DNA of 64,000 bases from Symbiodinium natans (GCA_905221605.1 CAJNDS010001824.1:474048-538047), one strand, 5' to 3'; counted from the stretch's first letter, positions 1 to 12,305 are shown. Notes: generated by a model not told the origin, from the sequence alone. Program-made: numbers and translations.

Positions 1-188
1 ACGTACTCAGCACCTGCGGGTCACGTACCGGGGCGCCCCGACGGTGTCCGCCCAGGAGGCCCAGTACACCGCGTGCCGATTGCGCCATGGCCAAAGGTAA
101 TGCGGCTTTCCTGGAGCTGCGTGTTCTTATTCGGTTTGTGCTCTAGAGAAACAGGGGGTCACCAGCAAAAGAATGTTCATTTTGCCGC
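1..188. other. Left edge, no secure gene
   Basis: A short open frame on the plus strand (about 9-102) runs in from the window edge and stops at TAA. It is GC-rich, unlike the following bases, and could be the tail of a coding exon or of a mobile element. It is too short to name. Nothing else is seen before the LINE relic that follows. Confidence 0.2.
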
Positions 189-520
189 TTATTCCGCGGT
201 TATAAAGTCGTTAACATATCTTGTTCGCGATATTTGGGGCCGAATTGGCTTGGGCATATGCGAAAAACACAGGTGGTATGCAGAAATCACATCAGTTTGA
301 CTGTCTCGAGAGGCCAACCATTCGCGCAGGATAGTGTGCGCAGCGCACTCCAAGATCTGCAAATCCCCCACAATTCATGCGTCGCATCGTCCCCTCCCAA
401 GTTGCATCTGCGTCGCGACTCCATCCAACCATGCTTCGTAGCAATTTTCGCTGGCATACATCAAGCTGTTCATGCTGCTGTGCCGCCAGTGCCAATGCAA
501 AAAGCCCGGATAAGTTGTGA
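189..520 (-). pseudogene. LINE reverse-transcriptase C-terminal relic
   Basis: The minus strand from about 495 reads LDVCQRKLLRSMVGW followed by a WEGTMRRMN block. This closely parallels the segment LDALQRRMLRSVVGW at 60.55 kb on the plus strand, which belongs to a LINE reverse transcriptase past its catalytic palm. After the MRRMN block the reading changes frame; the adjacent frame (371-189) continues with a REWLASRDSQ segment typical of the same region. The copy is therefore frameshifted, without catalytic core and without visible ends. It is a dead fragment of a non-LTR element; host function is not expected. What is seen is the similarity between two places in this window. The LINE assignment is family knowledge. 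Confidence 0.55.
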
Positions 521-1897
521 GGGAATCTGGCTCAGACTTGGGGATGCGAAGCACATGGTTTGACGCGTATGCAGATTAAAACACAAACGAGCGTTCAACA
601 AAAAAGGAACGACGTTTAGCGTCTGCCGTTGTTTGACAAGTGCCTGTCGAACCTCTACTTGTTGAACTTGCCCTGCGCTGCATGGATGCGGCGCGCCAAC
701 TCTGCTACAGACTGGCGTCGACGGTTGTCGCAAAGTTTCGGTTCATTGGCGAAGTGGCAATTGTGAAGAAGCGAGTTTTCGTCGCATTTGATGAGGCCAC
801 GAACGCCAAGTCAGCGGTAGCAGAACAAAAATGTCGGGCCAGTGCCCAGAGCAGCGGGAAAAAACGGCTTCTCCACGCACTCTCGGATGGACACTCATGA
901 TGTGAGTGGCGTTGCGCCAAGCGGCACAAGACTTTGGCAGCACACTACACCGCGCATTGGATGACTTTTCGACCCGCGAGATGTCTGCCCCGCATGGTAG
1001 TCTTACATGTTTGTACAGATTCAACTAAGTTTCGGGGGGGGGGGGGGGTGTAAGGGCATAAGTGGTACAAAGTTCAAGATGTTCGAGCGATCGGCGATCG
1101 GCTCTTTCGGCCCATGCTTTGCCGTCTTCGCAGTCAGGCAAGACATGCGTGATCCCTACCGCAGACCTGCATAAATCTGCAGGAATCTGCATGCAACACC
1201 TTGCCTTGTCTCCGCAAAAGCCCTACAGGGCCGTGCTTCCAGAGCGGGACGATCTAGGTCATCGAGGATGGCATCGTGCATGCACATCAGCACGTCTTGC
1301 TTGTACGCGGCACTCGCAGCCTGTACGACTACAGCTGCTCTGGAAGATCGCTACAGCTCCTTCTCTCATCTCACTGTGGAGGAATCAAACGGCATACTCG
1401 AGATGGAGACTGCCTGTCCACTTCAGTCAACCAAACACAACGACAGGAAAATCTCAAAGACTGCGTCTCTAGCAGCCTTAAGGTGCAATATCTTACACGC
1501 TGGCTGGCCTGCTTCGGAGGCGTCCCTTGAGACCTAGTCCATGCACAAACTGATCCGCATCACCAACACCAAACCAGCAACTGGCATCTGCCTGCAGGAA
1601 AGTCTGGAGCGAAAGACGACTGAAGCCGGGCGGAGCAACCTTGCTCAATCATACACCGTCATGCACTCGGAGTTTTTTGGCAGAACATCGCATCACGAAG
1701 TCTGTCTGCATCTTGGCTGATGAGACTCGTGGGGCTTGGGGCATGCGGTGTCAGTCTCCAGGCCGCGCACATGCTAAGAAAACAGCCCCATGCATGCCTG
1801 CCCACTTTTGTGCGGCCACAGGCGCAAAGTCTTTGACTGCATGCGGAAAGGCCGGGTCCTCGGATGCACGATGTCCGGCATTCTTGCTGTTGTGTTC
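521..1897. other. No gene recognised; G15 homopolymer
   Basis: No exon with convincing protein character was found on either strand. A run of 15 G lies at 1034-1048. The remainder is mixed-composition DNA with short random frames. Confidence 0.4.
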
Positions 1898-1956
1898 TTA
1901 GGGTTTAGGGTTTAGGGTTTAGGGTTTAGGGTCTAGGGTTTAGGGTTTAGGGTTTC
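1898..1956 (+). repeat. Interstitial telomere-like array (TTTAGGG)n
   Basis: About eight head-to-tail TTTAGGG units with one TCTAGGG variant and a terminal TTTCGGG. This is the Arabidopsis-type telomere repeat also used by dinoflagellates. It lies inside the sequence, not at a chromosome end. Confidence 0.9.
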
Positions 1957-2030
1957 GGGTGATAGCAATCATGAAAGAGCATGGAAGAACCATATGGAAT
2001 CTCCTCCACGCAAGGCTGCGGGAGAGTCAA

Positions 2031-2125
2031 ATGGTGGTTCCGATATTAGGGGTGCCTTATTGGGGTCTTTATAAACAGGAAATCCTACTATTTGGGGTCT
2101 ATATTAGGGTCCCCTATTGCCGTAA
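2031..2125 (+). repeat. Divergent copy of a ~100-bp dispersed repeat
   Basis: Contains GGTTCCGATATTAGGGGT followed by TTGGGGTC and TATTAGGGT blocks, resembling the repeats at 7550-7649, 17554-17630 and 20542-20636. It is the most divergent of the four, so membership is tentative. Confidence 0.35.
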
Positions 2126-4237
2126 ACCTCCAAATGACCCCCCTGTGCACCATCTGTTAGCTCGCGATGCGCCTGTTTTATCTGGCTCCTGCGTTGGCTC
2201 TGAGGCGTGATTTTCATGCAAAGCGAGGGAAAGAAGATCCAGGAACTCTTTGCCAAACGGGCAATTTGTCTCTTAACAATTCCAGTGTCACTTGGCCAGG
2301 CCAGCCCCTTTTGAGCTGCGGCATCTGGCACGCGAGATGTGCTGGTACCGGCATGCAGGCGCACGTTTCAGCTGCAGCTTCCCATTGTACACAAGTGGAA
2401 CTCACGGGCTTCTGTCCGGTGAACGAGTATTTCTTTGCCTCGTCCGTTGTCGGTTCCTTCAGCGCATGGAAGGCTGAGAACTCTCCTGCAGCATGGGTTG
2501 CGAAGATGTAGGGGGGTCTTATGGACATCGCCTGACAGCTATCGAAGATAACTTCATATCATACAAAGAGGATCAAAGAGGCCGCTTCATCCTTGGAACT
2601 CTGAAAGATGTACAAACAACCCTTAAGTGCTTAGTGCTTCTATCCCCATGAAGTGCCCGAAAGGCAAGACCAGGTTTGTCTCCAGCGTCCTCGCAGTTAA
2701 AGTCCAAGTGAGGAGTGCGTCCGCCTGCGTCAGCACAGGTGATCTTGAAAGAAGTCAGCCGATGCTTCCAAGACCTTCTGACGCAAGACTTTGTGCACTC
2801 GCGTTCTTAACTCCGAGGCGTGCCGGACGGTGCTGCCACTGGTTCAGTAGAGAACGACTTCGCTGACTGGACAGCAATGGCAAGTGCATCTGTAAATATC
2901 TGTAAACATCTGGACATATCAAGGAGGCACCGAACATCACTGAACTTGTGATCCAGCACCATCGGCTAAGCATAAGATGCAGCACGCCGGCGAAGAGGAC
3001 CTGAATTCACAGCTCGTCGAAACTGACGGGCCCTCGCTAGCTAGGGGTCTACAGTCAGACGGTTCTCTTCTAGTCGGCTCACTGCCCCTACTGCCCCGCA
3101 ATGCTCCCTTTGGGAGGCATGGGTAAAAATTCCTGCAAGACAAGCCTCACAGAATCTGCAGATGAATCCCCGGCATCGTTCTCAAAAAACAACGCCATTC
3201 CGAAACCAACGAAGCGCTGCAGAGTTTGTGGCAGCCAGATGTTGCATCGTAAGCAGGGCCCAACGCTATGCAGATAAGGTCGGATAAAGCTTGAATAAAC
3301 TCACAAGGGCCCGACGACTCCGATTTCGGAGGCTCAAGGCCTAGCTGAGGTTTGCGATCGGTTGAGGGATCCCCTGTGAGAAGTGCGCGGTGGCCCTGAG
3401 GTGAGCTTCTAGCGAGGACACTACGCCCCCACCAGAGCCGACAAAAGATCATCCGGTAACGACAAGCGACATGCGCAGGGCGCCCACAAACAAGAACCTG
3501 CGCTCACCTCAGCGCCAGCGCCTCCCTAATGGCACATTTGGCACAACACAACGGCTTCACTCAGGGAGGAAGTCCGGAAGGCCACACGTCAATCGAGGTC
3601 TTCAGGCCACCCCCCGAAGTCCAGAAGCTTAAACGTTCTGAATCTTCATTGGAAGATATACCCGATGGAAAATGGTCTCTTGCTGGTCCTCACGTTGTCT
3701 CATCACCTTCTGCTAAGGCTCAGCATTACTGGGCATAAGAGGCCGGGAATGCGTTTTCAAGGACCCTCGGACGCTGTATGGAGGGCGCAATCCAGCATGG
3801 AAAAACCTGCACTGAATACATGTGGACCAACTGACCTTGGTAGGCTGCCCCTCACAGCTCGGCGTGCAGCTGAAATTTCAGCTGCAGAACATGGGTCCGC
3901 CAGACTTGCGAATCTCCGGCATCATGAGCGCTCGCTGAAACGCAGGGGGGGCATAGCTGCCTTTGAGGCCACGGTGTGGCATCGTCCTGCCAAACAAATG
4001 CCGAGAGGATATGGGAGAAAAAAACCTGCAGATGCCTGCTCGGAACGCTCTGTCTCATGCCCTATCACTGCTTTCCACAAAGTTTCTCCTGATATCGTCC
4101 GTGGTCTCACGCCAGCACATCAGTGAGTACGAGCCTTTGGTATTCTCTCCTGCACGCGGCACTGCGCCCTCAACAGTGGGCGCAAACGGAACCGCGGAGG
4201 CTGCTCAAGTGCGATTCCAAATGAAACTGCCCTGCTT
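2126..4237. other. No gene recognised
   Basis: Frames of 60-150 codons occur on both strands but none shows a domain, repeat or hydrophobic pattern that I trust. A gene of unknown type with short exons cannot be excluded. Confidence 0.3.
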
Positions 4238-4382
4238 TACAACCCTAAACCCTCAACCCTCAACCCTAAACCCTAAACCCTAAACCCTAAACCCTAAACC
4301 CTAAACCCTAAACCCTAAACCCTAAACCCTAAACCCTAAACCCTAAACCCTAAACCCTAAACCCTAAACCCTAAACCCTAAC
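4238..4382 (-). repeat. Interstitial telomere-like array (CCCTAAA)n, longest in window
   Basis: About 20 CCCTAAA units, nearly perfect after the first three CCCTCAA variants, ending in CCCTAACC. Read on the minus strand it is TTTAGGG. It is the first of a cluster of telomere-like arrays reaching to 5477. Confidence 0.95.
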
Positions 4383-4522
4383 CTAAGGTCTCGCAGGTCC
4401 TGAAGCAGTGGCTGGGCGGCGTTTGAAGCCGCTGGACTCGGAGATCCAGGAAGTCGGCGAAGCGGACCCCGGACGAGACCCCGGACGAGAGCCTTGACGA
4501 GAGCCGCCAAAGCCACCTGAGC

Positions 4523-4574
4523 ATAAACCCTAAACCCTAAACCCTAAACCCGAAACCCTAAACCCTAAACCCTA
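4523..4574 (-). repeat. Telomere-like array (CCCTAAA)n
   Basis: Seven units with one CCCGAAA variant, separated from the previous array by about 140 bp of unique sequence. Confidence 0.9.
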
Positions 4575-4680
4575 CCACTCTCATGGGAGAACCCAAAAAG
4601 GAAAGGTTCGGTTCCGTCGCGGTTTGAGAATTCTGGGCGTTTTTGTTGGCTTCAGGGGAGGGTTTTAGAAGCTTCAGAAC

Positions 4681-4806
4681 TTAACCCTAAACCCTATAAA
4701 CCCTAAACCCCCCACATTCTTCCACCCTAAACCTACATGGGAATCCTGAACCCGATCCCTAAACTCCGATCCCTAAACCCTAAACCATCCTAAACCCTAA
4801 ACCCCT
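4681..4806 (-). repeat. Degenerate telomere-like array
   Basis: Scattered CCCTAAA units interrupted by CCCTATAAA, CCCGATCCCTAAA and other diverged units. It looks like an older decayed stretch of the neighbouring arrays. Confidence 0.7.
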
Positions 4807-4898
4807 AATCGTTAAACTCAACAGCCACATCCCAACCCTGCATCGGAAAAACTCGAGAACCCTCAAGGCTAAGGGATTGGTCAGAGAAGGGGGTGGCT

Positions 4899-5001
4899 TT
4901 GGGTTTAGGGCTGAGGGTTTAGGGTTTAGGGCTGAGGGTCTAGGGTTTAGGGCTGAGGGTTTAGGGCTAAGGGTTTAGGGCTAAGGGTTTAGGGTTTAGG
5001 G
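4899..5001 (+). repeat. Telomere-like array in opposite orientation
   Basis: TTTAGGG alternates with GCTGAGGG and GCTAAGGG variants. Orientation is opposite to the arrays at 4238-4806, so the cluster is inverted about a centre near 4.85 kb, with G-rich strands pointing away from each other. A short arm of the same type occurs near 5255-5275. Confidence 0.85.
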
Positions 5002-5436
5002 CCAAGCGGGAGTTGTTGCGGCCGCTTTCGGTTAATGTTAGGGGCATGGCGGGGACGCCAACCTCCTCCCTCCCAGACACGCCCATAAAACCTTAAAAGC
5101 CCAACCTTAAGGCCCCCCAAAGCAAGCCACTCTTCCAGCTCGAAGCCATGGAGGACGCAGGCGATGAAGCCGAACGCTTGGAGAACTGCCCGGGTGCTCT
5201 TTCGACCCTCACTCTCGCGCACAGGACTGGCAAGGCTTCAGGATTTTGACTTTCAGGGTTTAGGGCTAAGGGGCCTGGTTGTAAGGAATGGTATTTTGAA
5301 AGCCTGTAAGGAAGAACACCAGGAGCTGAAGGACCAAGCACGATGGAGACTTGGGGGTGTACTACAGGCCTCGACGAGGGCTTCTTTGCAGCGTCGGGAG
5401 CAGCAGCTGCAAGGTAAGGGCATGACAAGCCTCCTA

Positions 5437-5477
5437 AACCCTGAACCCTAAACCCTAAACCCTATAAACCCTGAACC
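5437..5477 (-). repeat. Short CCCTAAA array
   Basis: About five units including CCCTGAA and CCCTATAAA variants. It closes the telomere-like cluster that starts at 4238. Confidence 0.75.
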
Positions 5478-5907
5478 ATGATGTCCCACTTCCTTTTCAT
5501 CTTACACGGCGCCCTGAACTGCAGGCCCGCGCCCGTCGGAAGGTCTAGCAAGCAAGGTCTAGCGTGGAATCCCTTTGCTTATGGTCCAAGCCTTGTCAAG
5601 ACTTCCAGTGCTGCTGGATGTCATCAAATGCTTCGGATTCCGCGTCCTGAGCACTCAAGGTTCAGCACAGTAGAGTCTGCAACTGCTGCCTACCTGAACT
5701 GAACAGGTGACATGACCGGATATCTCTGAGAGCATGGCACATGAGCCTCCGGAAGTGCTGTCGCCATAGTGCCGGGAGCTTGCGCTATGCACCACCCTTG
5801 CATCAAGCAAACTGCAGCTGTCTTGGGAGAATCATGCATTGAACATACCCCATGGCCTCTTTCTATGGCTCTTCACCTTTGAGCTGTTTCCGTGCAGATG
5901 ACAAAGG
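5478..5907. other. No gene recognised
   Basis: No domain-bearing frame, repeat or RNA gene is visible here. Confidence 0.3.
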
Positions 5908-5977
5908 AAGAGAGAGACGGAGAGCGAGAGAGAGAGAGAGAGAGCAGAAAGAGAGGGAGAGAGAGAAAGAGAGAGAT
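5908..5977 (+). repeat. Purine microsatellite, (GA)n-rich
   Basis: A 70-bp stretch made almost only of GA, GAAA and GGA units. The Ser/Leu-rich minus-strand frame across it is a repeat artefact. Confidence 0.9.
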
Positions 5978-6187
5978 ATGCACATATGCAAAGAGCGAGA
6001 GGGTGAGCGAGCGAGAGCTTGAATCGACCTTGCAAGCAATTGTTCTGAGGGCGCAGCAATGCGGAGCAGCCAGGGCTATGCAATCTCGCTTGAGCCAGCT
6101 TCCGAAACACGTTTTTCTTGCACCCAATGCCAAGCAAGCTTTCGTTGCAGATCCATGACTTATGTCACTTCTGTGTTTAGCTAATTC

Positions 6188-7235
6188 CTATAAACTCCTG
6201 CTGCACACACGCCTTGGCGGACCTCGCCAGGAATGGTACCGAGCTGGCAGATGTTGTTGGCGACGTTTGCAGAGCTTCAGGATGGTCGTGCTCTTGCGCT
6301 TGCACAATCCTGCAAGATGTTGCAGTACTTCCTCGATCGCCCTTCTCTGCACCCTTAGCTGCCTTACATAAGTGGGCAACCAACCAAGAGTTCCGCACAT
6401 CGTCCTTCACACCCGCCGTGACGGGCGATCTTGCAAACAGTTCCGCTGGGCTGCGCCAACACTTGATCCAGAATGGCGTCACAAAGAATATGGTTGCCAG
6501 TGTCTTCTTGTCGACATCGACGTAGCTACAGACGAAAGAGGCGGAAGCTTAGGTGAGAAGGGCAATACATCCATCCCAAGAGTCGATGAAAACCACGTCG
6601 CCGGCACGAGGACTGTAAACCTAAGCGCCGATAGAGAAACGCCCTTCTGCTATGTCAAGGGCCACAAACCGAGACCCCGACTATCGGTGGGATGCCGTCG
6701 AGCATCTCCTGCAGGCTCGCCGTGTGTCGCTCAAGGAAACAACTCTATTCAAATCAAAAACCAGGATCCTACACGTATCGCAGGTAAAAAGAATCTACAT
6801 ACAAGGCCCATATTTCTACGACATGCCTACCATATTTCGGGGCTGCCCTTCTGGTTCCCATATGGCTTCCCTTAGCGGCCTTCGTATAGAACTTCTTGTC
6901 TGGGTAGAAGTTCTGCAAGTCAATCGTCTCGAAGAAGTGCGCATTCCTTACAGATGCCACACGTCCACAACAACATCTCGAGTGCCTTTTCTGGAGGTCT
7001 CTCATAAGGATTGTAGCACTTTGATCGCTTTGGGGGGAGAAACACCCTCTTATCAGCTGCGGCTCAGATATCTTTGGAGAGCATCCTTCTGGACCGGATG
7101 CAAAAGCAACTCTCCACCCGAGGTCTCCTCAGGGACTCGCAAGTACCTCAGCTCGTTAAGGCCAGCCGTGAGTAGCAAGGTTTTAGACAGGGCAGGCACA
7201 TAGAAAGCGACTACATTGACTGCACTATTACGCAA
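6188..7235 (-). other. Candidate exons of an unknown minus-strand gene
   Basis: Two minus-strand stretches have plausible protein character. One at about 7235-7060 carries ALSKTLLLTAGLNELRYL. One at about 6375-6240 is basic and helical and carries RRAIEEVLQHLAGLCKR. They share the strand of the better-supported genes further right. Splice sites were not resolved, the order of exons is a guess and no family is recognised. Chance frames are a real alternative. Confidence 0.22.
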
Positions 7236-7549
7236 GAGTCACCAAACTTTGACAGTCCAGGGCACACATTGACCGAAAGAGTGCTTCCAGGTCTGACGCT
7301 GTCCATGTGCACATTGCCTTCGCGGCGCCGGCCACCTGAGAGGTGCAACGAAAAGCTTAGTGCCACAAGATGCCACAAGCATCAAAGGGGTTCTCCGGGC
7401 ACGTCACCTGGCACCATTTGCCGCACGACGCAGGGCAGAAAGGCGCGCCCTGAGCTGGGGCAGCGCTCCAGCTGGCAGCTGACCCCAGGCAGTGCATCGA
7501 GCTCTGCCCTGATCAGGTCCAAGGGGAATTGGCCTGATCAAAGATGTCT

Positions 7550-7649
7550 GGGTATTTCCCAGATAGGGGTACCCTTTGAAAACCCCAAATAGAATAGAAT
7601 CCCTTGACAGGACCCCCAAAAGGGTATCCCAAATTTCGGAAACCCCCAT
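7550..7649 (-). repeat. Dispersed ~100-bp repeat, possible MITE
   Basis: Begins GGGTATTTCCCAGATAGGGG and ends CGGAAACCCCCAT. It aligns along its length with 20542-20636, which begins GGGCATTTCCCAAATAGGG and ends CGGAAACCCGCAT. A partial inverse copy begins ATGGGGGTTTCCGACAT at 17554. The two ends are weakly inverted, as in miniature inverted-repeat elements. No target duplication was resolved. Confidence 0.55.
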
Positions 7650-9774
7650 GTTGAAGAACTTCAGAACAAGGTGTGCGCCCTCCCGGTTTGGACAAGCCTG
7701 GAGGAAAGGCCTGCAACAAGGTCCGCGTTGTCTCCTCTGCGCGCTGCAGATAGGATTCTGGGGCAGCTGTCGCTGCCGTCATGCGGAAGCCTGCAGGATT
7801 TACATCGTGCGAAGTGCGCAATCAAAGGTAACAGAAACGACTGGGAGCAGCACCTTCTTGAATGAGAACGTCAGTCTTTGTGTACCCCAGCTTTGTGTAG
7901 TCCGAAGCTGGTGCATCCTCAGCGAACGGGAAAAAGGGTCTGAACACGTCTGAGTCGCTTCTGTACCGGAGATGCTTTGCGTGACATGTCGTAGACACCT
8001 GGCTCCTCTATTCCATCATGTCAGCAACCACTTGTTGAATGAAGTTGAGCTCTTCGAGGGTGCTTCTCACATCAGTCCGTTTTCATTTACCAAGTCTCTG
8101 GGCCATTAGGTTCAAGTCTAGAAGGACGTGGGCTAAGCCCGGGACCTTCCGACCAAAGGACTGTGAGGAAGTTGTCTCTTTGCTGTTGCAATATGTAGCA
8201 ATTAGTAGTAGGAGATGCCATACTGGGGCTTAGATTAGCTTTCAACAGCTCTGTCTATCTGACATGGTCGAACGCGCCCCAGTCAACCAATCGCCACCAG
8301 GCCGCCGGATCGCGGCCCAATCGCCACTCCGCAAAGCGCCGGGCTTGGGAGCCTCCTAATCACCCGTATGGGATCCGCTGCTCATGGAGTTGCGCAATGA
8401 ACAATGAAAGACAAAACTTTGAAACACCAACAAAAAAAACAGAGCCGTTTGGCTTCTTTTTTGGGGGGAGCATGTGTTGGACTGTGCATCTCTTGCCGCC
8501 TGAAGCTGCTGCGGAAGCGGACTGCTCCAGAAGCCGGTCGCTGGCTTCTCGGCAGACCTCTTGGGAAATGGCGCCAGGCAGCACCAGAACCTGGCACTCT
8601 GAAGACTTTGACAGAGATTGCCAGGCATCTCCACTGGACTCACTGGACATCACTGGGCGATTTCCGGCTAAGGGCGCCAGGCTGCTGGGCTCTGGCCGCC
8701 GACCAGCGCCAACAGATCCCCACGCTGCAGGCCCAACCCTCCTGTCGCGCCCACGGCACTCTGCACCACGCGGGCCGCCGCGCCTCTGTCATGCAAGGCG
8801 TACGTGGCAGACGTCGTGTGGGAGGCATGTCACTTGCCCGTCTGATCTGACGCCTTGAAGTGGGCGCAGGCCACCAATGGTGTTCTGGACGAGCCATGCC
8901 AGCCTCATTCCCTGCAATGAAAGCCCTCTAGCTGCTCTAGCTGTATGCTTCCAACTATGTTGAACTCGTGCTGAGCTCTTGTTATCTCTCCCTCTTTTAG
9001 AGATTTCGCTCTGCTCGACCTTCAAGCCTGAGGGCTCGAGGGCAACGGGAGAAGGAACATGGTGACATGTGGTGACTGTCCGAGTGACGGCTTGTCTTGC
9101 GCATTCACCCTCAAAATGCATTGCATGCTCGATTTGTCAACACCTCCTCTCGGAAATGAAACACCTAGGGCAGGATGCCTGACGTTTTGTCAAGAAACGC
9201 TGCCGTCAACCAATGGGTCACCGGACCAGTCAGTCAATTAGCCTGGCAACGCTCCCTAAATATCCCTAAATGCAGGTTGCAGCCAAAGCTGTAGTCTCGT
9301 CATGTCTCGTCTCGGGTCCTGGTGTGATCCGGTGGGTACATGTCGGTGCCTGTGGATTCAGCACTGGGAGCGACTGGCTCCGGAATTTGGAGCTCGTCCT
9401 CCTGACGAACCACCTGCTTCTTGTGAGCAGACGGGCTGCCCTCCAGACAGAGGGCATGCCCTTGCCTGTGGTCTTGACATAGCGACATAGCGACACAGTG
9501 TCAACGTGTGGACTTTCGTGCAAGTCCTCTCGCAGTCTGCCGCCTACGAACGAGCTCGGGAGCAGCTTTGGCAGAACCTGGATCAGTAGGGCAGCATGAA
9601 TGCCACGAGAGGACTGGCCTTGCGCAACGTCCACGCACGGCGCGCGGTGGGCTCACCGGGGTCAGCACTCGGGGCGGCTGACCGACTTAGCGCCTGTCGG
9701 CCATGGCATCCTTGGCTTCCGAAGCATCCCAAAAACATCCGCAGCAAAAGCCCGAAAAGGGAGCCCCCCAGAAG
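7650..9774. other. No gene recognised
   Basis: Overlapping long frames occur at 8397-8858 and 8789-9121 on both strands because stops are rare in this GC-rich DNA. None has a recognisable domain or a clear codon pattern. Confidence 0.3.
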
Positions 9775-10190
9775 AAATCAACTCTCCCCTCCCCCACATC
9801 CCCCCCCCCCTTGCGAGTAAGAAAGTCTCAAAGAAAAACGTCGAACAGATGGGCTTCTTGGGGGAGGGGGTGGGGGGGGACGGGGACTCAGAGAGATCTC
9901 TGAAATTTCATGGGAGTTCCTGGGAGCTCTGGGACTCCGGCATCGGGAGAACCGAAGGCGAGGCCAAGGCTCGGCAGCATCGGCCTCTCAAATCTGACGC
10001 TCTGCTTCGTTCTGGGTATGAGGGGGGGGGGACAAGGGGGGGGGGGGTGTTAGGAGAGGGGTATTAAGGGGGATGAGGGGGCATAAGAAGGGTCATTAGG
10101 AGGGTTCTTGTGGATAGAAGGGGGGGTACAAGAGATCAGAAGGGGGGTAGTAAGGGGGATATAAACAGGGTGCAGGGGGGTACAAGGGGT
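9775..10190 (+). repeat. G-rich array with poly-G tracts
   Basis: A short C-rich segment (9783-9815) precedes about 330 bp that is strongly G-rich on the plus strand. Runs of 8-11 G occur at 9864-9880 and 10021-10047, and the 10050-10190 stretch repeats GGGG-TATTAAG / GTACAAG-like spacers. Many closely spaced G runs could form G-quadruplexes. Pro/Ser-rich frames across it are compositional. Confidence 0.7.
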
Positions 10191-12305
10191 TGCCTTTGCT
10201 CTGGTCGCTACGAGTAGCACAGACATGAGGCTCCAGCGTTGCGAAGGAAGATGGCTCCTCACGAGGCTTCAAAAGCTTAACGCTCTGGGGCGTGGCTTCT
10301 GAAGCTTAAGACTCGTCCAACTTGTTTTGAAGATGTCTCAATCCCGCCAGGGGATGATCCCGACCTGCTGCGTGGCGAAGCGCGCTGCGAAGCACGAAAC
10401 GAGTCGGGCGGCGAACGAAGCACTTTGCAAAGAGCATCGGGAAGCACCGATGTTGCTTTTGGCAGTGCGGCAGTGCGACCTTCTACGTAACACAGGAGCT
10501 AGCTGCATGCTGAAGGTGCGCAGAGCGTCCTCTTCTAATGGTTCTTGGGAACTCCGTTGTCACCTGCGTCTCTCGTGCTTTGCCATGCTGCATTCAGTCC
10601 TGGTCAGGATCCTCGGCCAACACCTAAGGAAACGGTCAAGTAGGAGCCAAGTCTCTAAACATCCGAGACTTGCTGAGGCTCAAGCAGGCATTTCCGAAGG
10701 GGATGGCTTCTTTGAGCCTTCGAAGAAGCAGGACAGGTCCAGGCCTCAGAAGTCAATCGGAGTGGCGAGATGCGCTGGAAGGCGTCGAAAGAGTTCTCAC
10801 ATGGGACTGCTCCTGCATCTTGGTTGCATACCATCTTTGGCCCAATGGTCCTGAAGGCAAGCATATTCCAGCCTTGCTGGGACATTCCTGGCATCTTCCG
10901 GCCTGCAGTATTTCACACCAGGACTTTCGGAGGTGCACCAAGTCGGACAGCATCATCAGGACCTGAGGAGATCCACTGACTACGCGATTGCCGCTGTAAG
11001 CCTCGCTTTACACTTTTCTACATCGTCAAGCAACGACAGCACACATGACGACAAGCTGACGCTCGGGTACCACACCATCTGCGCACGGTCACTTCGGAGC
11101 TTGTCACCATTGCGCGCAGGGCCCTCAGAGAGCTCCTGGGCCAGCAGATGCAGGCAGATGCACGACGCCCACGACATCTTCTTGTCACCCAAGGAATCGC
11201 ATGGCCTTGATCTTCTCCTTCATCTTGTTCTCCACCCTGTCCAGGAAAGCTTTGTCCTTGGCTTGGCAGAAAACCGCGCCAGGGCCCAAGGCACTGAAGC
11301 AAAGCAGCAGACCATCTCCAGGATCTTCATGGCTGCCAAGAAGTCGTTGTCGTCCGTTGAGGTGTCCCTGCGGTTCTCAAAGTACCTGCCAGAAATGGGG
11401 TCTTGAGATGTTGCATGCTGTGACATGCCAGGACATGTGCACCACATGGGGAAGGGCACTCTTCCACCTCTGTGCATTGCTGGTGCAAGACCTGTCGCAA
11501 ATGCCAAAGCTCGTGTCTGCAGTCCGCTCCATTCGAAGGTGCCGGCAGGTGCCAGTGCTCATGGGAGGTTTTTCCTATCCGGGCAGTTCTCTAAATCATG
11601 GCCAGTTTGGGGGTACGGTACCCTAAGTATGAGATTCCATATCACAATAGGAATCCCAGTAAGTGCTAGGCCGGGCCTACAGCCTACAGCGTACTCAAAG
11701 CAATCAACGTGCAACAAAGTTTCTGAACGAACCAACACTATGAGAGAAGCAGACCATCAGCAACTTGGAGGAATTCCTTCGGATCCCACCCTCGAGCCTC
11801 AACTAGCAACACACCCCAAACAGCCCATCATCGCCACAAAGTGCACGTACCGGGCGCATCCCTCCCTGGCCTTGATCAGCAGATCCGACGCACCCGAGCT
11901 TGTTGCCTTGCAATCTCACGAAAGTCTGGGATGCACATGGCCGGGTGCATCGAGGTGGCATCTTGCTCGATTGTGGATTGCGGAAACTGCTCCGGCCTGT
12001 GTCGACTTGCTCAGATCTCTGACCTGGGCAAAAACTCAATGGACAGTTTACCTTCAGTTTAAGCACCACACCTCGGGTGTCGGGACTCGCTCACGTTGAA
12101 TGTTGAGGCTCTGGGTATCAAACACATGTTTGGGAAAGCAAAAGGAACAGACTTTAGAACACATCGGTTTTGCGTGCATAGATGGGTGTCCACATTTGCA
12201 TCACAACAAATGCCGTGGAGTCTTGGCTTTTTGGTAGGCGCGGAGCGTGGGAACGTGCCCTGACCCCGCAAACATGTTCGCGAAACGTCAGGTACGACCT
12301 CATGC
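10191..12305. other. No gene recognised
   Basis: Frames up to about 220 codons (11425-12099) exist, but their content is low in hydrophobic pattern and no domain is seen. A weak partner of the 100-bp dispersed repeat may sit at 11563-11660. Confidence 0.3.

Noticed and set aside
6652-7203. 183-codon plus-strand frame
   Set aside because: No motif; the minus strand in the same place looks slightly more protein-like, and neither is firm.
8397-8858. Two overlapping plus-strand frames of about 150 codons
   Set aside because: Both frames are open at once over the same DNA and neither has recognisable protein features; stop-poor GC-rich DNA explains them.
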